Source: Nemertoderma westbladi
Taxonomy: Eukaryota > Xenacoelomorpha > Nemertodermatida > Nemertodermatidae
NCBI GenBank assembly: GCA_032718475.1
Contig: JAUCBJ010002501.1
Location: 1 to 64,000, forward strand
Direction: 5' to 3'
DNA length: 64,000 nt
How positions within the stretch are numbered: the stretch's first letter is position 1; each line of letters starts with the position of its first letter. The notes under the pieces were generated by a model. That model ran no database searches. It was not told the origin of the DNA and saw only the letters and a list, made by a program, of their open reading frames with translations. Positions 1-10,553 of this stretch are shown here, one piece after another. The translations under genes were made by a program, and so were the position numbers.

Positions 1-2
1 AT

Positions 3-488
3 TGTACAAATCTGCGTTTTCTGGTGGCCTGTACTGTAATTGGCCCCTATTTCTTCCCCCATTCTACTGTAAACAGGTTCTCTTACCTAGACTTGCTAAA
101 GGACTACTTTGTTCCCCAGTTATCAAATCTCTCCACGGCAATCTTCCAACAAGACGGTGCACCACCCCACTGGGGCTTATTGGTAAGAGAGTTTCTCAAT
201 GAAAACTTTCAGGGACGATGGATCGGTCGAGATGCTCCTGTAAAGTGGCCGCCACGATCACCAGACATGACTCCCTTGGATTTTAGTCTATGGGGGCATG
301 TGAAGAATCTAGTGTACGCCCAGAATCTTCAAAATGTTGAGGAACTGAAGACGGCAATTCGGGATGCCTTTAGTTCATTGTCCCGGGATTACTTCCTAAT
401 TGCTTCAAGGAGATGCACAGAAGACTGGATCATGTCCAGCATATTGGAGGAGGACATATTGAAGTGTATTAGTAGTAAATTATTATAA
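3..488 (+). CDS. Mariner-like transposase, C-terminal part (cut by window edge)
   Basis: The frame is open from the window edge to TAA at 486-488. It encodes the C-terminal half of a DDE/D transposase, the enzyme that cuts and rejoins the transposon ends. Visible blocks are IGPYFF, then QQDGAPPHW carrying the second catalytic Asp, then WPPRSPDMTPLDFSLWG carrying the third acidic residue, here Asp. By my count 36 residues separate the two, which is longer than the DD34D of classical mariner and nearer the DD37-type clades. No stop or frameshift is seen in this part. The N-terminal DNA-binding helix-turn-helix domains and the first Asp lie outside the window, so activity cannot be judged. The next sequence is the element's own 3' end. 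Confidence 0.85.
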   Translation, partial: CTNLRFLVACTVIGPYFFPHSTVNRFSYLDLLKDYFVPQLSNLSTAIFQQDGAPPHWGLLVREFLNENFQGRWIGRDAPVKWPPRSPDMTPLDFSLWGHVKNLVYAQNLQNVEELKTAIRDAFSSLSRDYFLIASRRCTEDWIMSSILEEDILKCISSKLL

Positions 489-792
489 TTAATTAAATTA
501 AATTAGTATAAAGTAGTAGTAAACTCATTGTAAACTTACCCAATATTAAACTATTTTAGCCCACTAGCACTACCTAGATGTTTCATTATTTCACTAATAT
601 GTGCAGTTTTATACCTTTATATTTATAGTAAAATTAAGTGGATAATCAAACTCTTGTTTTATATAGCAAGTTTCCATAGCAACTAAAACATGCCATACCC
701 AAACCAAAGTTTAAGTTTATCTTTCGGCTTCCGATTGCCACCAAAACTAGGAAATTAGGTTGAGATCGCGCAAAGTTATTAAAAAACAAAAA

Positions 793-820
793 CGTGTTAA
801 ATTTTGTGGAACACCCTGTA
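793..820 (+). repeat. 3' terminal repeat of the mariner-like element
   Basis: The sequence CGTGTTAAATTTTG then GTGGAACACCCTGTA is a mariner-like end followed by TA. The partner repeat is outside the window. Confidence 0.75.
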
Positions 821-1015
821 TATTAAATATACCGTAATCATTACCATATTATTTAAATTAACTTAAATTATTTAAAAGTTATTAACCGTTAAATTAACCA
901 TATTAAACATATTGCTGTATCACCGCGATTAGTTTATGTGTTGGCGATTATATATTAGTAGCATGTCAGTGTGTCAGTGACTTCACTCAATGTAAAGACT
1001 TAACACTCCAAAATG

Positions 1016-1237
1016 GTGAATCTACCTGGGTTACTGAAAAAACACTGAAAAAACGTACTGTTGGTTTTTCCCGAAAAAACCAACAGTTTTTAGGAAAAAA
1101 CTATTAGTTTATTTGGTGCATTTTTAACTCCATGATATTTTCGAAAACCATGTTTTTTTTCAAACCGTTGGTTATACTGTAAACCATTGGTTTATCGTGG
1201 CTTCTGTATAAACTGTTGGTTTTCCATAAATATCTTT
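1016..1237. repeat. Outer end of unit A, hairpin-rich
   Basis: The stretch holds repeated GTTGGTTT/AAACCAAC motifs, including a hairpin of GTTGGTTTTT and AAAAACCAAC around 1060-1090. The mirrored sequence is at 61964-62190 in copy C. No ORF of note is present. It may be an old transposon terminus, but I cannot assign it to a family. Confidence 0.5.
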
Positions 1238-1290
1238 AGTGGGATTCAAACTCGCGATTGCATGATCCAGCTACTATATTTAGACCACTT
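1238..1290 (-). repeat. tRNA-like (SINE promoter) remnant, copy A
   Basis: On the minus strand an AGTGG...CCCACT pair encloses a sequence with GTTTGAATCCC, one step from the pol III B-box consensus GGTTCGANTCC, and a weak A-box-like TGGTCTAA. The layout resembles a worn tRNA-derived SINE head rather than a working tRNA. The same sequence is at 61912-61964 and, truncated, at 48269-48308. Confidence 0.4.
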
Positions 1291-1299
1291 CTGCTTACA

Positions 1300-1879
1300 G
1301 ATATTTATTCCAAATATTAAGTAATATAACCAAATACAAAAATAACCAATCACAGCTACCATCCTAAATTGAATAGAACTAGTGTAAATAACTCTAGCTT
1401 ATCTGTAAGTATGTAATTAATATGGAATTTATTAAAAATCATAGGTTTATTTAAAATTTTAATATCTCCTTGAGATTGTTCTATTTATTATTATAATGAT
1501 AATAAATGTAGCCTTTGAACCTCTAAAATTATTGATGCAAGACAAGGACATTGAGCTAGAATTGGAGCTGATATGACCAGACCACAGACAAGATGAAGAT
1601 CCGACACACAAGCAATGGCAGTTGAGGAATTAATATTCTGATAATAAAGTTACGATTTGTAAACCACCACCTTCCCATGCCATATCATTCCCCACACATA
1701 TTCCGATTCTTCATTCTCTACTTCACTAGAAGTGCATTTTGTTCATGATGCTATCTTTAAATCTGAATCACCGTCTTTTGCGTCTTTGTTCCTTTTAGCT
1801 CTATAATCATAGCACAAATAAAAGGTTGTTAGAAACACTGTAGTGCTCTTTCAAATGTGAGTGATGCGCTTTAAATTAC
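1300..1879. other. Non-coding stretch in unit A
   Basis: AT-rich sequence with no supported gene. It is mirrored in copies B (47710-48268) and C (61455-61911), which share the same small indels and short dead frames. Confidence 0.6.
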
Positions 1880-2345
1880 GGATAAACTTCACAAACACTT
1901 TCTGCAATGGTATGTTTGACTTCATGTTCTTTCAAATCCACCACAAATGTTCTGATTAGTTTGTGATAAACTGTAACTCCTTCATCAATATTGTTCTTAT
2001 CACACTTGAGCTTAACCTCTGGCGCTAAATCAACAGTACTGCATTGTTTGGGTATTGGTATATTACGTATAGTACATTATTATACTTTCAATACCTTCCA
2101 ATTCTGACCATGGAATTACCGATCTATGAACTGCAGCAACCTGTTTCAAACCAGTGGATTTCTTCTTTGGCTGTCACGATATACTGTAGTTAATGAATCC
2201 GTGGTACTGGTAGGCCTACCTGGTAGCAATTTCCAGATTTCGATAGCAGCAAGGTAAGTTCGCAATCCGGCGGTGGAAGTGGTTGTAGGCACACTGGACA
2301 TTTATCCGTTTTCCATTTCTCTTTGATTTTATGCCCACAATAACA
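1880..2345 (-). pseudogene. Decayed spliced-looking gene, copy A
   Basis: On the minus strand three blocks look like ancient exons. A Cys-rich block (2221-2345) has the pattern CYCG...CPVC...C...C, plausibly zinc-binding. A short block ends in SELEG. A block at 1883-2035 encodes VKLKCDKNNIDEG and following residues and ends at a stop. In copy C the block boundaries carry AG and GT dinucleotides where splice sites would fall. I do not recognise the protein. It could be part of a transposase gene or a captured host gene. Copies B and C carry the same remnant with small indels. Confidence 0.35.
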
Positions 2346-3046
2346 TTAGACTATTTGCGGCCACTCATGATGCTGCAGTTCAGCCAACAGGCTAACAGTA
2401 TATACACGTCCAGTGGTATAGAGTGGCTTATTAGCAATTAACTCAATTTTCATTATATGCGACATCACACATTCAGTTTATGTCACAGCACACATTCAGG
2501 CAGTAAATCGGAGTCGGTTACTGTTAGGTACTGCCAGACTGTGTTTCATTATCAGTATTCCTGCCAAAGCTAGGCTACCGGTACCTACTCGTTTACCAGT
2601 AAATAATAATAACAACTACATAATCTTCCTTTATTCCTGGCACCCTGGGGAAATACCACCAGGTGCTGTGGACTGCGTTTGTGACATAATATATTTCCAG
2701 CACAAGTTGGTCTCAGAGCCTCTCTACCACTGGAAAGTGAAAATAGTAAATTAGAATCATCACCCAGAAAAATTTTCGAAGTTAAAAATAATTAATAAAT
2801 AGAAAAACCTAAAAAGTGATAAGGCTAACCTAAACGACCAGTGAGAATATGTTTTAAAATTTGATACAATATCATTAAGATTTGTAATATTTTCGTGTAA
2901 TATTTTTCTACATACACTTATTATCTTCAACCCCTGGTGACGCTCTTTCTAATTTTTTCCACTTCTGAACAAAACAATTTACATTACATCATTGATTACA
3001 GTTGCAACAGCTCATCTCCAATTTATATTATTATCTTACACTTGCT
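2346..3046. other. Non-coding stretch in unit A
   Basis: No supported gene. It is mirrored at 46487-47205 in B and 60250-60975 in C. It contains short dead frames and AT-rich runs only. Confidence 0.6.
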
Positions 3047-4477
3047 TACGGAGCACCTAAAGGGACATTGAAATTTTTTTTTTTTCGCTAACTCGTGCAA
3101 ACGACTTAGTATGTCGTGCGAACGACGCGAACGACATACTAAGTCGTGCAAACGACTTACTAAGTCGTGCGAACGACGCGAACGACATACTAAGTCGTGC
3201 AAACGACTTACTAAGTCGTGCGAACGACTTAACCTACTCGTGCGAATGACATACTAAGTCGTGCGAACGACTTACTAAGTCGTGCGAACGACTTAACTTA
3301 CTCGTGCAAACGACTAACGACTTAACTAACTCGTGCGAACGACTTAGTAACTCGTGCGAACGACTTACTAACTTTAGTTTGATTGGCTAAATAATACTGG
3401 TAATAAAAGTACAACCTTTTTAGCGGGATTTTCAATTCAATCTACAGCATTGTTGTTGATGGCATTATTGATTGAAAATATTATTATCAATGGCTGAACG
3501 CGCTCTGTTAATATCGACGTACTTTAACTTAGGCCTAACATACGGACTAATTTCATCTGCTTTAAAACTAAATAATGAAATTATCCTAAGCTGTGCTTTC
3601 GCCATCGATGTAACAGGCCTGTTGCATATTGTCAGTGTGATCTCTACGGATGAACTTCTGAAAGTCTCGAACGCGAACATTTTCTGTTCCAAAATCCCCA
3701 AGAACAATCCGCGGAGCACCCTTGTTCTCAGTTATCGCTTCCAGGAAGTAGCCCCCGATAACTTTACTGTCATTGTTGGTGTTATACACGTTCAACCAAA
3801 TCATTTTCCTGGTATATCCCTCAATGCACCCACTGGTTTCATTAGGGATGTTACGCATTACTTATTCGAATTAATTTTATTAAGAACGAGCGTAAGCGAG
3901 AATACAATAGTGAGATGGGAATGTTGCTTAGCAACACAGCAACAACACCTTACACTATAATCAGCTTATCTAACAGCCCTGACCGTAGATAATACAGCAA
4001 TTTAGTGACTTAGTTACAATACAATTAATGTGTTAAAGATATTATAATTTGCTACAATATGTCGGTTGTATTGTCGGCCTAAGTTAAAGGACCTCAATAT
4101 TAACAGAGCGCGTTCAGACATCGATAATAATATTTTCAACCAATAATGCCATCAACAACAATGCTGTAGATTGAATTGAAAATTCCGCTAAAAAGGTTGT
4201 ACTTTTATTACCAGTATTATTTAGCCTATCAAAGTAAAGTTAGTAAGTCGTAGTTAAGTAAGTAAGTAGTAAGTAAGTAAAAAAAAAAAAAATTTTAAGT
4301 AAGTAGTTAAAGCACGAGTTACTACAGTAAGTCTTACGCACGAGTGAGTTAAGTCGTTCGCACGACTTAGTATGTTGTTCGCATGACTTAGTATGTCGTT
4401 CGCACGACTTAGTATGTCGTTCGCACGAGTTAGCGAAAAAAAATGTTTTTTTTAAATGTCCCTTTAGGGGCTCCGTA
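3047..4477 (-). mobile_element. Hairpin-array DNA element with integrase fragment, copy A
   Basis: The ends are inverted: TACGGAGCACCTAAAGGGAC on the left and the complement of TACGGAGCCCCTAAAGGGAC on the right. Inside each end is an A/T run, then a tandem array of ~21-bp units such as AAGTCGTTCGCACGACTT, each able to fold as a 7-bp stem with a 4-nt loop. Next comes a ~150-bp inner inverted repeat (about 3385-3540 and 4080-4235). The centre carries an integrase-core fragment on the minus strand. The flanks are the same in all three copies, so this is one old insertion duplicated with the unit. The target duplication is not resolved: TA, GTA or AG are all possible. Confidence 0.7.
3586..3858 (-). 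pseudogene. Integrase-core (rve-type) fragment, copy A
   Basis: A 90-residue frame reads GCIEGYTRKMIWL, then NNDSKVIGGYFLE, then DFGTENV, then FIRRDHTDN and a final DGES. This is the order of a DDE integrase core of the kind found in uncharacterised invertebrate and fish proteins (GCIDGYSRKILWL...TNNDP...TDxGTEN...RRNH). The frame stops just before the region that normally carries the catalytic Glu, and in this copy the first catalytic Asp position is Glu. It is therefore a truncated, inactive domain. It lies between the inner inverted repeats of the hairpin-array element, so it may be a relic of that element's recombinase. Confidence 0.6.
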
Positions 4478-4624
4478 CTTTCTACATTAATTAATTATCT
4501 TATGAAACACTGTAAGACAAACTTATAAATTCTAACAGTGCTAAACAAACTAAAGATTTGCACAGCACAGTCCCACATTTTGTCGCCACCATGCAATCCA
4601 CAATTGACAGGCCCAATGCAGCGT

Positions 4625-4880
4625 GCATTAAGAATGATATGCCGGCTTATCAACAAAGTTGTACCGCCACAACTCCCTTCCCCCCATGACTTTCGCAAGC
4701 CCGGACAGCTCATGACTTTCTCCCAGACGCCTCTTAAAGGACAATGAATGGTATTGAAGATGCGGATAGGGAGTTTCGGCTGCGCAATTTTGTCGACATG
4801 CCGACACAGCATTCTTAATATAAATGTAACATATATAATGCAGCTGCAATGCAGCATGCCGATAGTAGTAGTCGTAGAGC
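4625..4880. repeat. Rearranged non-LTR 3' tails, copy A
   Basis: Two pieces of the RTE-like family's 3' end lie head to head: one matches GGGAGTTGTGGCGGTGCAA...AAGCCGGCA and the other the terminal AATGCAGCTGCAATGCAGCA tail with TAG repeats. The arrangement is a small foldback. The same structure is in B (44589-44826) and C (57698-57935). Confidence 0.6.
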
Positions 4881-4889
4881 ATTTGTGTC

Positions 4890-5878
4890 ACAATATAAAA
4901 TCCAATGCCAGTGATAATTAAGTTGGTTATAAATCGTTTGAAACAGGAATTGTGCGGGATAATAATATTTGTAATATTTATAATATTCTCCTTACAAGAA
5001 TTGAATTAATTGCTTTGTGCTGTATGATGTTGCTATAGGAGAACAACTACCAAAACAATTATTACTGAAATACAGTTAAGTTCTAGCAGGATCTCCTTTG
5101 ATGTTGATGAGCAAATGCTAAACCATCATAAAAGCATGAAGGATATATTTTACATTCATGAGAGAGGGAGTTTAATTTTATACCCCTAACACATGGTTGA
5201 CCAGTTTATTTCCTAAGATAATTTGAGTGGGATATCCATACAAAACCTTTGTGTTAGCCACTTTATTTTGTACTAATAACACAATTATTAGCACTTGACA
5301 AACATAAATTAATTGTAAAATATAATGCGGTAATTATTATTTCAGTAACACTACATTTTTTCGCCAATATGAAGGACAATTTTATGAAAATTGTTATTAC
5401 GAAAAAAATTTCGCAATTTTATTCACAATATGATATGACTTGACATTTGCATACATTTATGTCAGTAGTGTTTAGTAGTAGTAGTAGTAGTAAGTTATAT
5501 CTTCAACTCTATATTAATATGAATCAGCATAGAATTTATATCATTTATGTAATTACATTTGATATAAATTACTATTAAATATTTTGGGTAACTAAATATA
5601 TTATGTAAGATACGGAACTGAACTGGTGTTATTCATTCATTTGATATGATCCTCTATTGAATACTTAGCAGAGTTTGAGGTTACAACATCGCAACTATTG
5701 TCTTTAGGGTTGGATTTCTTTATTAAGGTGTTAAAGTTATTCTGTAAATAAAGAAATAAAATAGGTCCATCAATATCAAATTCGTATTTTATTGAAATAG
5801 TACATTAATAATTTCGATTAATAGAGACAACAATACTAGACTTAATAATACTATAATAAAGACTTATAACTACGTATA
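4890..5878. other. AT-rich spacer of unit A
   Basis: No supported gene. It contains a (TAG)n tract near 5476-5492. It is mirrored in B (about 43560-44560) and C (about 56650-57670). Confidence 0.6.
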
Positions 5879-7400
5879 ACCCCTGAGGTCTTTAAAATAC
5901 CTGAGTGTTTAAAGCTCATCTATCCCATCATAGTAGACATGTACCGAACAACAAGAGTCCCACAAGAAATGAAAACAAATAAGTTGGTGCCAGTTCCCAA
6001 GAAGGGCAACCTAACACTCTGGTTCTTTTCGGGGAATCTCATTGATCTCGATTGCTGCAAAGCTATACAATAGAATTATATTAAATCGCATCAGGGATCC
6101 CATTGAATGACTGCTCCGTGGAAATCAGAATGGGTTCCGTAAAGGTCGTGGGACCATGGAGCCCATTATGGCACTTAGAAGGATAATTGAAGAGTTATCA
6201 AAAAAGAAAGACAGGCATCTGGCTGTTATCTTTGTTGACTTCTATAAGGCCTTTGATTCAGTCTCTCGCTCACGTATGTTCAGCATACTTTCATTATATG
6301 GGATTCCTGATGAAATTATTGCAGCAATCAGATCAGTATACGATGGTTCAACAACATTTGTGTCTACTTTTGACGGTGACACAGAACCATTTGAAGTGTT
6401 ATGGGGCGTCCTCCAGGGAGACACACTTGCACCATTCTTGTTCATAATTGTTGTTGACTATGTTCTACGCATGTCCTTAGATCATCATAATGATAATGGG
6501 GTGATGATAACTCCACCTACTGGCTCCAGAAGTCGAGGAAATCCTGCCAAGTACCTAACTGATCTAGACTTTGCTGATGACTTAGGAGTACTTTCAGAAT
6601 CACTAGAGGGAGCCCAACGGCTCCTCAGCTCATTAGAACATGCTGCTTCTAGTGTTGGTCTTTTTATTAACTCCAGAAAGACCAAAATTTTGACAGTTAA
6701 CTTTGAAAGTCCTCAGCAAGTCTCTGATCGGATGAGCGTAAGCTCAAAAGATGGTATGCTTGAGCGTGGATGACTTCTGTTACCTGGGATCATGGATCCG
6801 GAAGTCAGGTGAGGACCTTCGAATACGTAAGGGAAAGGCATGGGCAGCCTTGAATAGGCTTTCCAGGATTTGGAAGTCACCGAGAATTAATCGGAAACTT
6901 AAGGTCCGATTATTTAGAGCAGCAGTAGTTCCAGTACTCCTCTATGGGAGTCCATGCTGGGCTCTAACTGCTGAGGACATCAAATCTCTGAATGGCACAT
7001 TCACAAGAATGCTACGCCGGGTTCATTGTGTCAAGTGCAATGCACACATCTCCAACGAGACACTATATAACATTGGAGGTGTCTCATTGGTTCCCCCAAG
7101 CTTAACACTAGAACAAAATCGCCTTCGCTTTGCAGGACATTGCTTTCGCCGTGAGGACCAGCCAGTGCATAATCTTGTACTTTGGCAGCCTCATGGAGTA
7201 AATAAGCATGGTGGACAGCCCATGACTTTCTTGAGACGCATCTTAAAGAAGGACACTGGCCTTGAAGATGCGGATGATCTAGCAAATGTCATGGGTGATA
7301 GGGAGTTGTGGCGGTGCAATTTTGTCGATAAGCTGGCACAGCATTCTTAAAAATGCAGCTGCAATGCAGCATGCCAATCCTAGTAGTAAAACTACGCATA
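5879..7400 (+). mobile_element. 5'-truncated RTE-like non-LTR retrotransposon
   Basis: The insert is absent at the same site in copies B and C. It is flanked by a 16-bp duplication with one mismatch, CTTATARCTACGTATA (5863-5878 and 7401-7416). It starts inside the RT domain, so it is 5'-truncated. It ends in the family tail AAAATGCAGCTGCAATGCAG followed by TAGTAGT. Both features indicate target-primed reverse transcription. It inserted after the unit was duplicated. Confidence 0.85.
5881..7350 (+). pseudogene. Non-LTR reverse transcriptase, RT domain to C-terminus
   Basis: The reverse transcriptase of a non-LTR element copies its RNA at nicked chromosomal DNA. The order of motifs is PVPKKG, then RGISLISIAAKLYNRII, motif A FVDFYKAFDSV, motif B LQGDTLAPFLF, motif C DFADDLGVL, then thumb and C-terminal region with the GHCFRREDQP and GDRELWRCNFVDK blocks. 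Breaks are a frameshift near 6000-6040, an in-frame TGA near 6105, and a 2-bp deletion near 6766 (compare 30032-30045 in the second copy). The clade is not certain; it looks RTE-like. The sister copy at 29695-30621 is open over the shared part. Confidence 0.8.
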
Positions 7401-8689
7401 CTTATAGCTACGTATACAAATAAATATTATTATGTACGGGATTATTATAATTTAATTTACCTTGACTTTGAAGGAATTAATAGTCCTTGCAATAACAAAG
7501 GATGGCGTCCTACCGCAACACTTTACTGGTAATATAATCCATAGTGAACGGCCATTGATTATTCTAATGCGACATAACACCTAAGTAACAATAGCAATAC
7601 GCTATTGATGTATTGCACAGTATAAAGTAATTGATTGGAAAGACTGACCCCTGCCTTTAAATAAGTAAAGCCAGCGTTGCACCATAATTCTCTATAACCC
7701 CATAACATGGGCGATGAACCCTATCCGGAAGATTTTTAGATTTTTTTGATTTTTATCGTTTTTGGGTTATCCAAAATTGATAATAAATTTTAACTTTGTT
7801 TTGAATAGATAATTCCCTGAGCTCTTCAAAGCTAACCTATTGCGACATTTGCCAAACTCCATATTCATATGTGAACCCGTGTAAAGATTACTACGATGGC
7901 AAAACTCTCTGCCTATATAGTGTTGTCAATCCAAAATTACATGAAGAATGCGATCGAAGCTACATTACATATGTTAACAACATTTTTCATCTTCTCAAAA
8001 ATAGTGAAGTGCATGGAATTTCAAAAAATGTTCAGAATCGTTGCCTTACTCTAGTTGTGTTGCACTCATCAAGCAATGACCGACAGAGGTTTGGCTAAAC
8101 CTCTGTCGGCGCAGTTACTAAATGTCACTTCGCATTTGACCTGTGATGGTCCCACCCTCACCTTGGAAGCTGGTGGATCACGATCTATCAACGACCGAAT
8201 TATTTGACTTTTTAACTTAAACGCAAACCATATTAATTGGTACATATATCCTGAGCCTTCATAGCAGTGTGGTAGTGGTGGTCGGTTTTGGCGATGAGTC
8301 TAGCTTATGCTTTTCACTACTAGTAAATTTCAATGCTCCCTGCACTTACTGCAAAAAAAGCATTTCCCATACATCTAGTAACAAAAAGATCTCGACAAAA
8401 TATTTTCAGTTTTTGTATTTGTGACCCTTAGACACATATAGGTGTTTTAATCTTCAAGAGATGTGGTTTTTCTAAAGTAAGAAACTAAAAAGTGCTGTTA
8501 TATAGCCCCAAGACGCTAATGTTTACAAAAATATATTGACTTTGTAAAGTAAATATATTTAATACAAATTTTAGTTTCGAATCCAAGATCGCAGCACAGG
8601 TAGCTGAAGTCTACTACATGATCAATAACTTCAACCAAAATCTTAATGAAGACTCTAACAGTCAAAGACTTGCTGGGGGGAATCCAATT
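7401..8689. other. Non-coding stretch in unit A
   Basis: No supported gene. A frame at 7871-8098 encodes a Cys-containing stretch (NPCKDYYDGKTLC), but the same segment is frameshifted in B and C, so it is at best an old exon fragment. A perfect hairpin lies at 8080-8109. Confidence 0.5.
8080..8109. repeat. Perfect 13-bp hairpin, copy A
   Basis: CCGACAGAGGTTT pairs with AAACCTCTGTCGG across a GGCT loop. The hairpin is retained in B (40545-40572) and C (56011-56037). Confidence 0.8.
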
Positions 8690-9480
8690 TTACAATCAAA
8701 ATTTTGGAATTCATAGCATTTATCAATACACTGACAATGAATGCTGCTTTTGCACCATCCGATTTTGCTGACTTTAAACACAGATCATCATCAGCAAAGT
8801 CTAGGTCCAATTAATATATTGGCGCTTTTCTCGCACTACTGGCAGCTACTACCACAGTCTGTTTGTGGGGCGAGCCACGAAGTTGGCGGAGCCTTAGCGA
8901 ATTGACACTGTTAGGGGGTGGGTCAATTTATGCAAATAGTTGTCGTCGTCGTCGTTGTCGTCGTCGTTACGATTTTGACATGCTAATAACTTTGTCGGAT
9001 TTAAAGCTGCCAAGTTGAAAATTTGTAGGTATCAATATGAGCAAAAGTTGAGATTTTTGAGAGACTTTCAGACACCATCAGTGCAATGGTCTCCCGCTAG
9101 AGGGCCACATGTCTAAACATTAAATGCCCTCCCATTTCTTTGCTTTTAATCCGTTTAAGCTGAAACTTGGCAGATATGTATTAGACCATTAGCTGTGACT
9201 TTCAAAGGAGGCGAATCCATCTGCAGTTCTCCAGTCTGCCGCTAGAGGGCCAACGTGACAACGACAACTATTTGCATAAATTGACCCACCCCCTAACAGT
9301 GTCAATTCGCTAAGGCTTCGCCAACTTCGTGCTGCGCGAAGTCCCCACTTCGTGTATTTCCACACCATCTATATTATGTTGAGAAATTCGCAGCAAATAA
9401 TCAACCACCATAATAAAGATAATAAAAGCAAGTGTGTCACCCATGACACTTCCAATGAATTTTTATATCCCCAATATAAA
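8690..9480 (-). pseudogene. Worn RT fragment, interrupted by a MITE, copy A
   Basis: The minus strand encodes a degenerate version of the RTE-like RT around motif C (LDFADDDLCL, then NSKILILNLDSPQQV in the better-preserved copies). A 486-bp MITE splits it at 8867-9352. It is more diverged than the copies at 5881 and 29695, so it belongs to an older insertion or a related family. Copies: 39597-40007 and 55114-55524. Confidence 0.6.
8867..9352. mobile_element. 486-bp foldback MITE
   Basis: The site is empty in B and C. Inverted ends of about 80 bp include GTTAGGGGGTGGGTCAATTT and its complement around 8908-8930 and 9275-9300, with ACGAAGTTGGCG near each outer end. A TGT duplication flanks it (8864-8866 and 9353-9355). 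A (GTC)n run lies at 8942-8968. It has no coding capacity. Confidence 0.75.
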
Positions 9481-10219
9481 TTCATTATTGATACCCTGAA
9501 GCTGATTCCACATATGACTGAATGAATTAATACTAATCATGCATGGATCTTGCATGAAACCTCACTGATAAGCCGGCATATTTATTGAACAAACTTTTAT
9601 TCACTGAACCTTGCATGGGAGTATATAGTAAATATTTTGTAATATGGTAATACGATTGTCATCAATAATCACACTGATGCCCAGTTTAGGATCATTGAGG
9701 GTTTTATATAAATTGCCATTAAGAAATCCTCTCAAGGAATGGTTAAGACATTTTATCCGATTTCTTCCCTATAATATATTAAATTGTACATATTTATTTC
9801 CATTACTGTTGAACTTACATCATAGTAATCTCTATGGAGAATACTATGAAGTAACACTATAGGACACACTTTTTTGTCAATTTTAAATCCAGTCACACCT
9901 CACTTATTTTTGCTGGAGACGAATATGTAATTATGTATTTTGAATGTACAGTATTTGGCTGGTAGTTGAATTTAATACATCTATTGCAATTGATGAATGG
10001 TTTTTAAATATATTAGATTTGATTATGAGTTTATGCAATTAATTGTGTTATTGAATTTCTCTTTTAAATTATTTCACCTTAAAAGTTCATAGTCTTTAAA
10101 ATATAGCACACTTTATAACTTGAAACCGTGGCTGTTTCCATTGGAATAATGGTGAGTAAAAAAGTTCTGGAACACTTTTTTCGAACTTGAGATTCGAAAA
10201 TCGTATTGTTTTTGCATAA
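9481..10219. other. Non-coding stretch upstream of the transporter, copy A
   Basis: No supported gene. The sequence is conserved in B (38943-39596) and C (54460-55113) with small indels. A 72-residue frame at 9644-9862 is not preserved in the other copies. Confidence 0.5.
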
Positions 10220-10349
10220 GGCCGCGTTCACACTACCAAGTCACAGTCATAGTCAAAGTCAAAAGAAAATAAATATAGCTAGCTAGCAATAATAAATAAT
10301 AAATAATAATACATTATATAGGCCTAATATAATACATAAGGGCATTCTT
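10220..10349 (-). mobile_element. TTA-flanked MITE, truncated copy A
   Basis: It starts GGCCGCGTTCACACTACC and matches the complete 191-bp MITE at 38752-38942, but the far end is lost together with about 200 bp of flank. It lies 200 bp upstream of the transporter ORF. Confidence 0.7.
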
Positions 10350-10553
10350 CATTCAGGACCATTCTTCACTATCACTATTTCGCAATGGGGAACTTCACTC
10401 TGCTGCCATCCCAATAACTCTAGCCAAAAGAAAACCCTAAAATAATTGTTAAATAAATGTAAACAAGTACAGTATTTATAAGTCTTCTGGTATTATATAG
10501 TTATATATTGTGCTATATTTTATTTCTTGTGTTTTTTATTTGGTGGTCCATCA

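Larger units (their letters stand above)
1..820 (+). mobile_element. Mariner-type DNA transposon, 3' part
   Basis: The window opens inside a Tc1/mariner superfamily element. The transposase C-terminal half is at 3-488, followed by about 300 bp of AT-rich 3' untranslated sequence and a terminal end reading GTGGAACACCCTGTA, typical of mariner-like terminal inverted repeats. A TA dinucleotide follows at 821-822, as expected for TA target duplication. The 5' end lies outside the window. It is inserted at the outer end of repeat copy A: the inverted-repeat match to copy C starts immediately after it. Confidence 0.85.

Noticed and set aside
3472-3960. 162-codon plus-strand frame over the integrase fragment
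   Set aside because: It is the antisense shadow of the integrase-core fragment and the inner inverted repeat.
7871-8098. 75-codon frame with NPCKDYYDGKTLC as a real small gene
   Set aside because: The same segment in copies B and C carries a 2-bp indel that breaks the frame.
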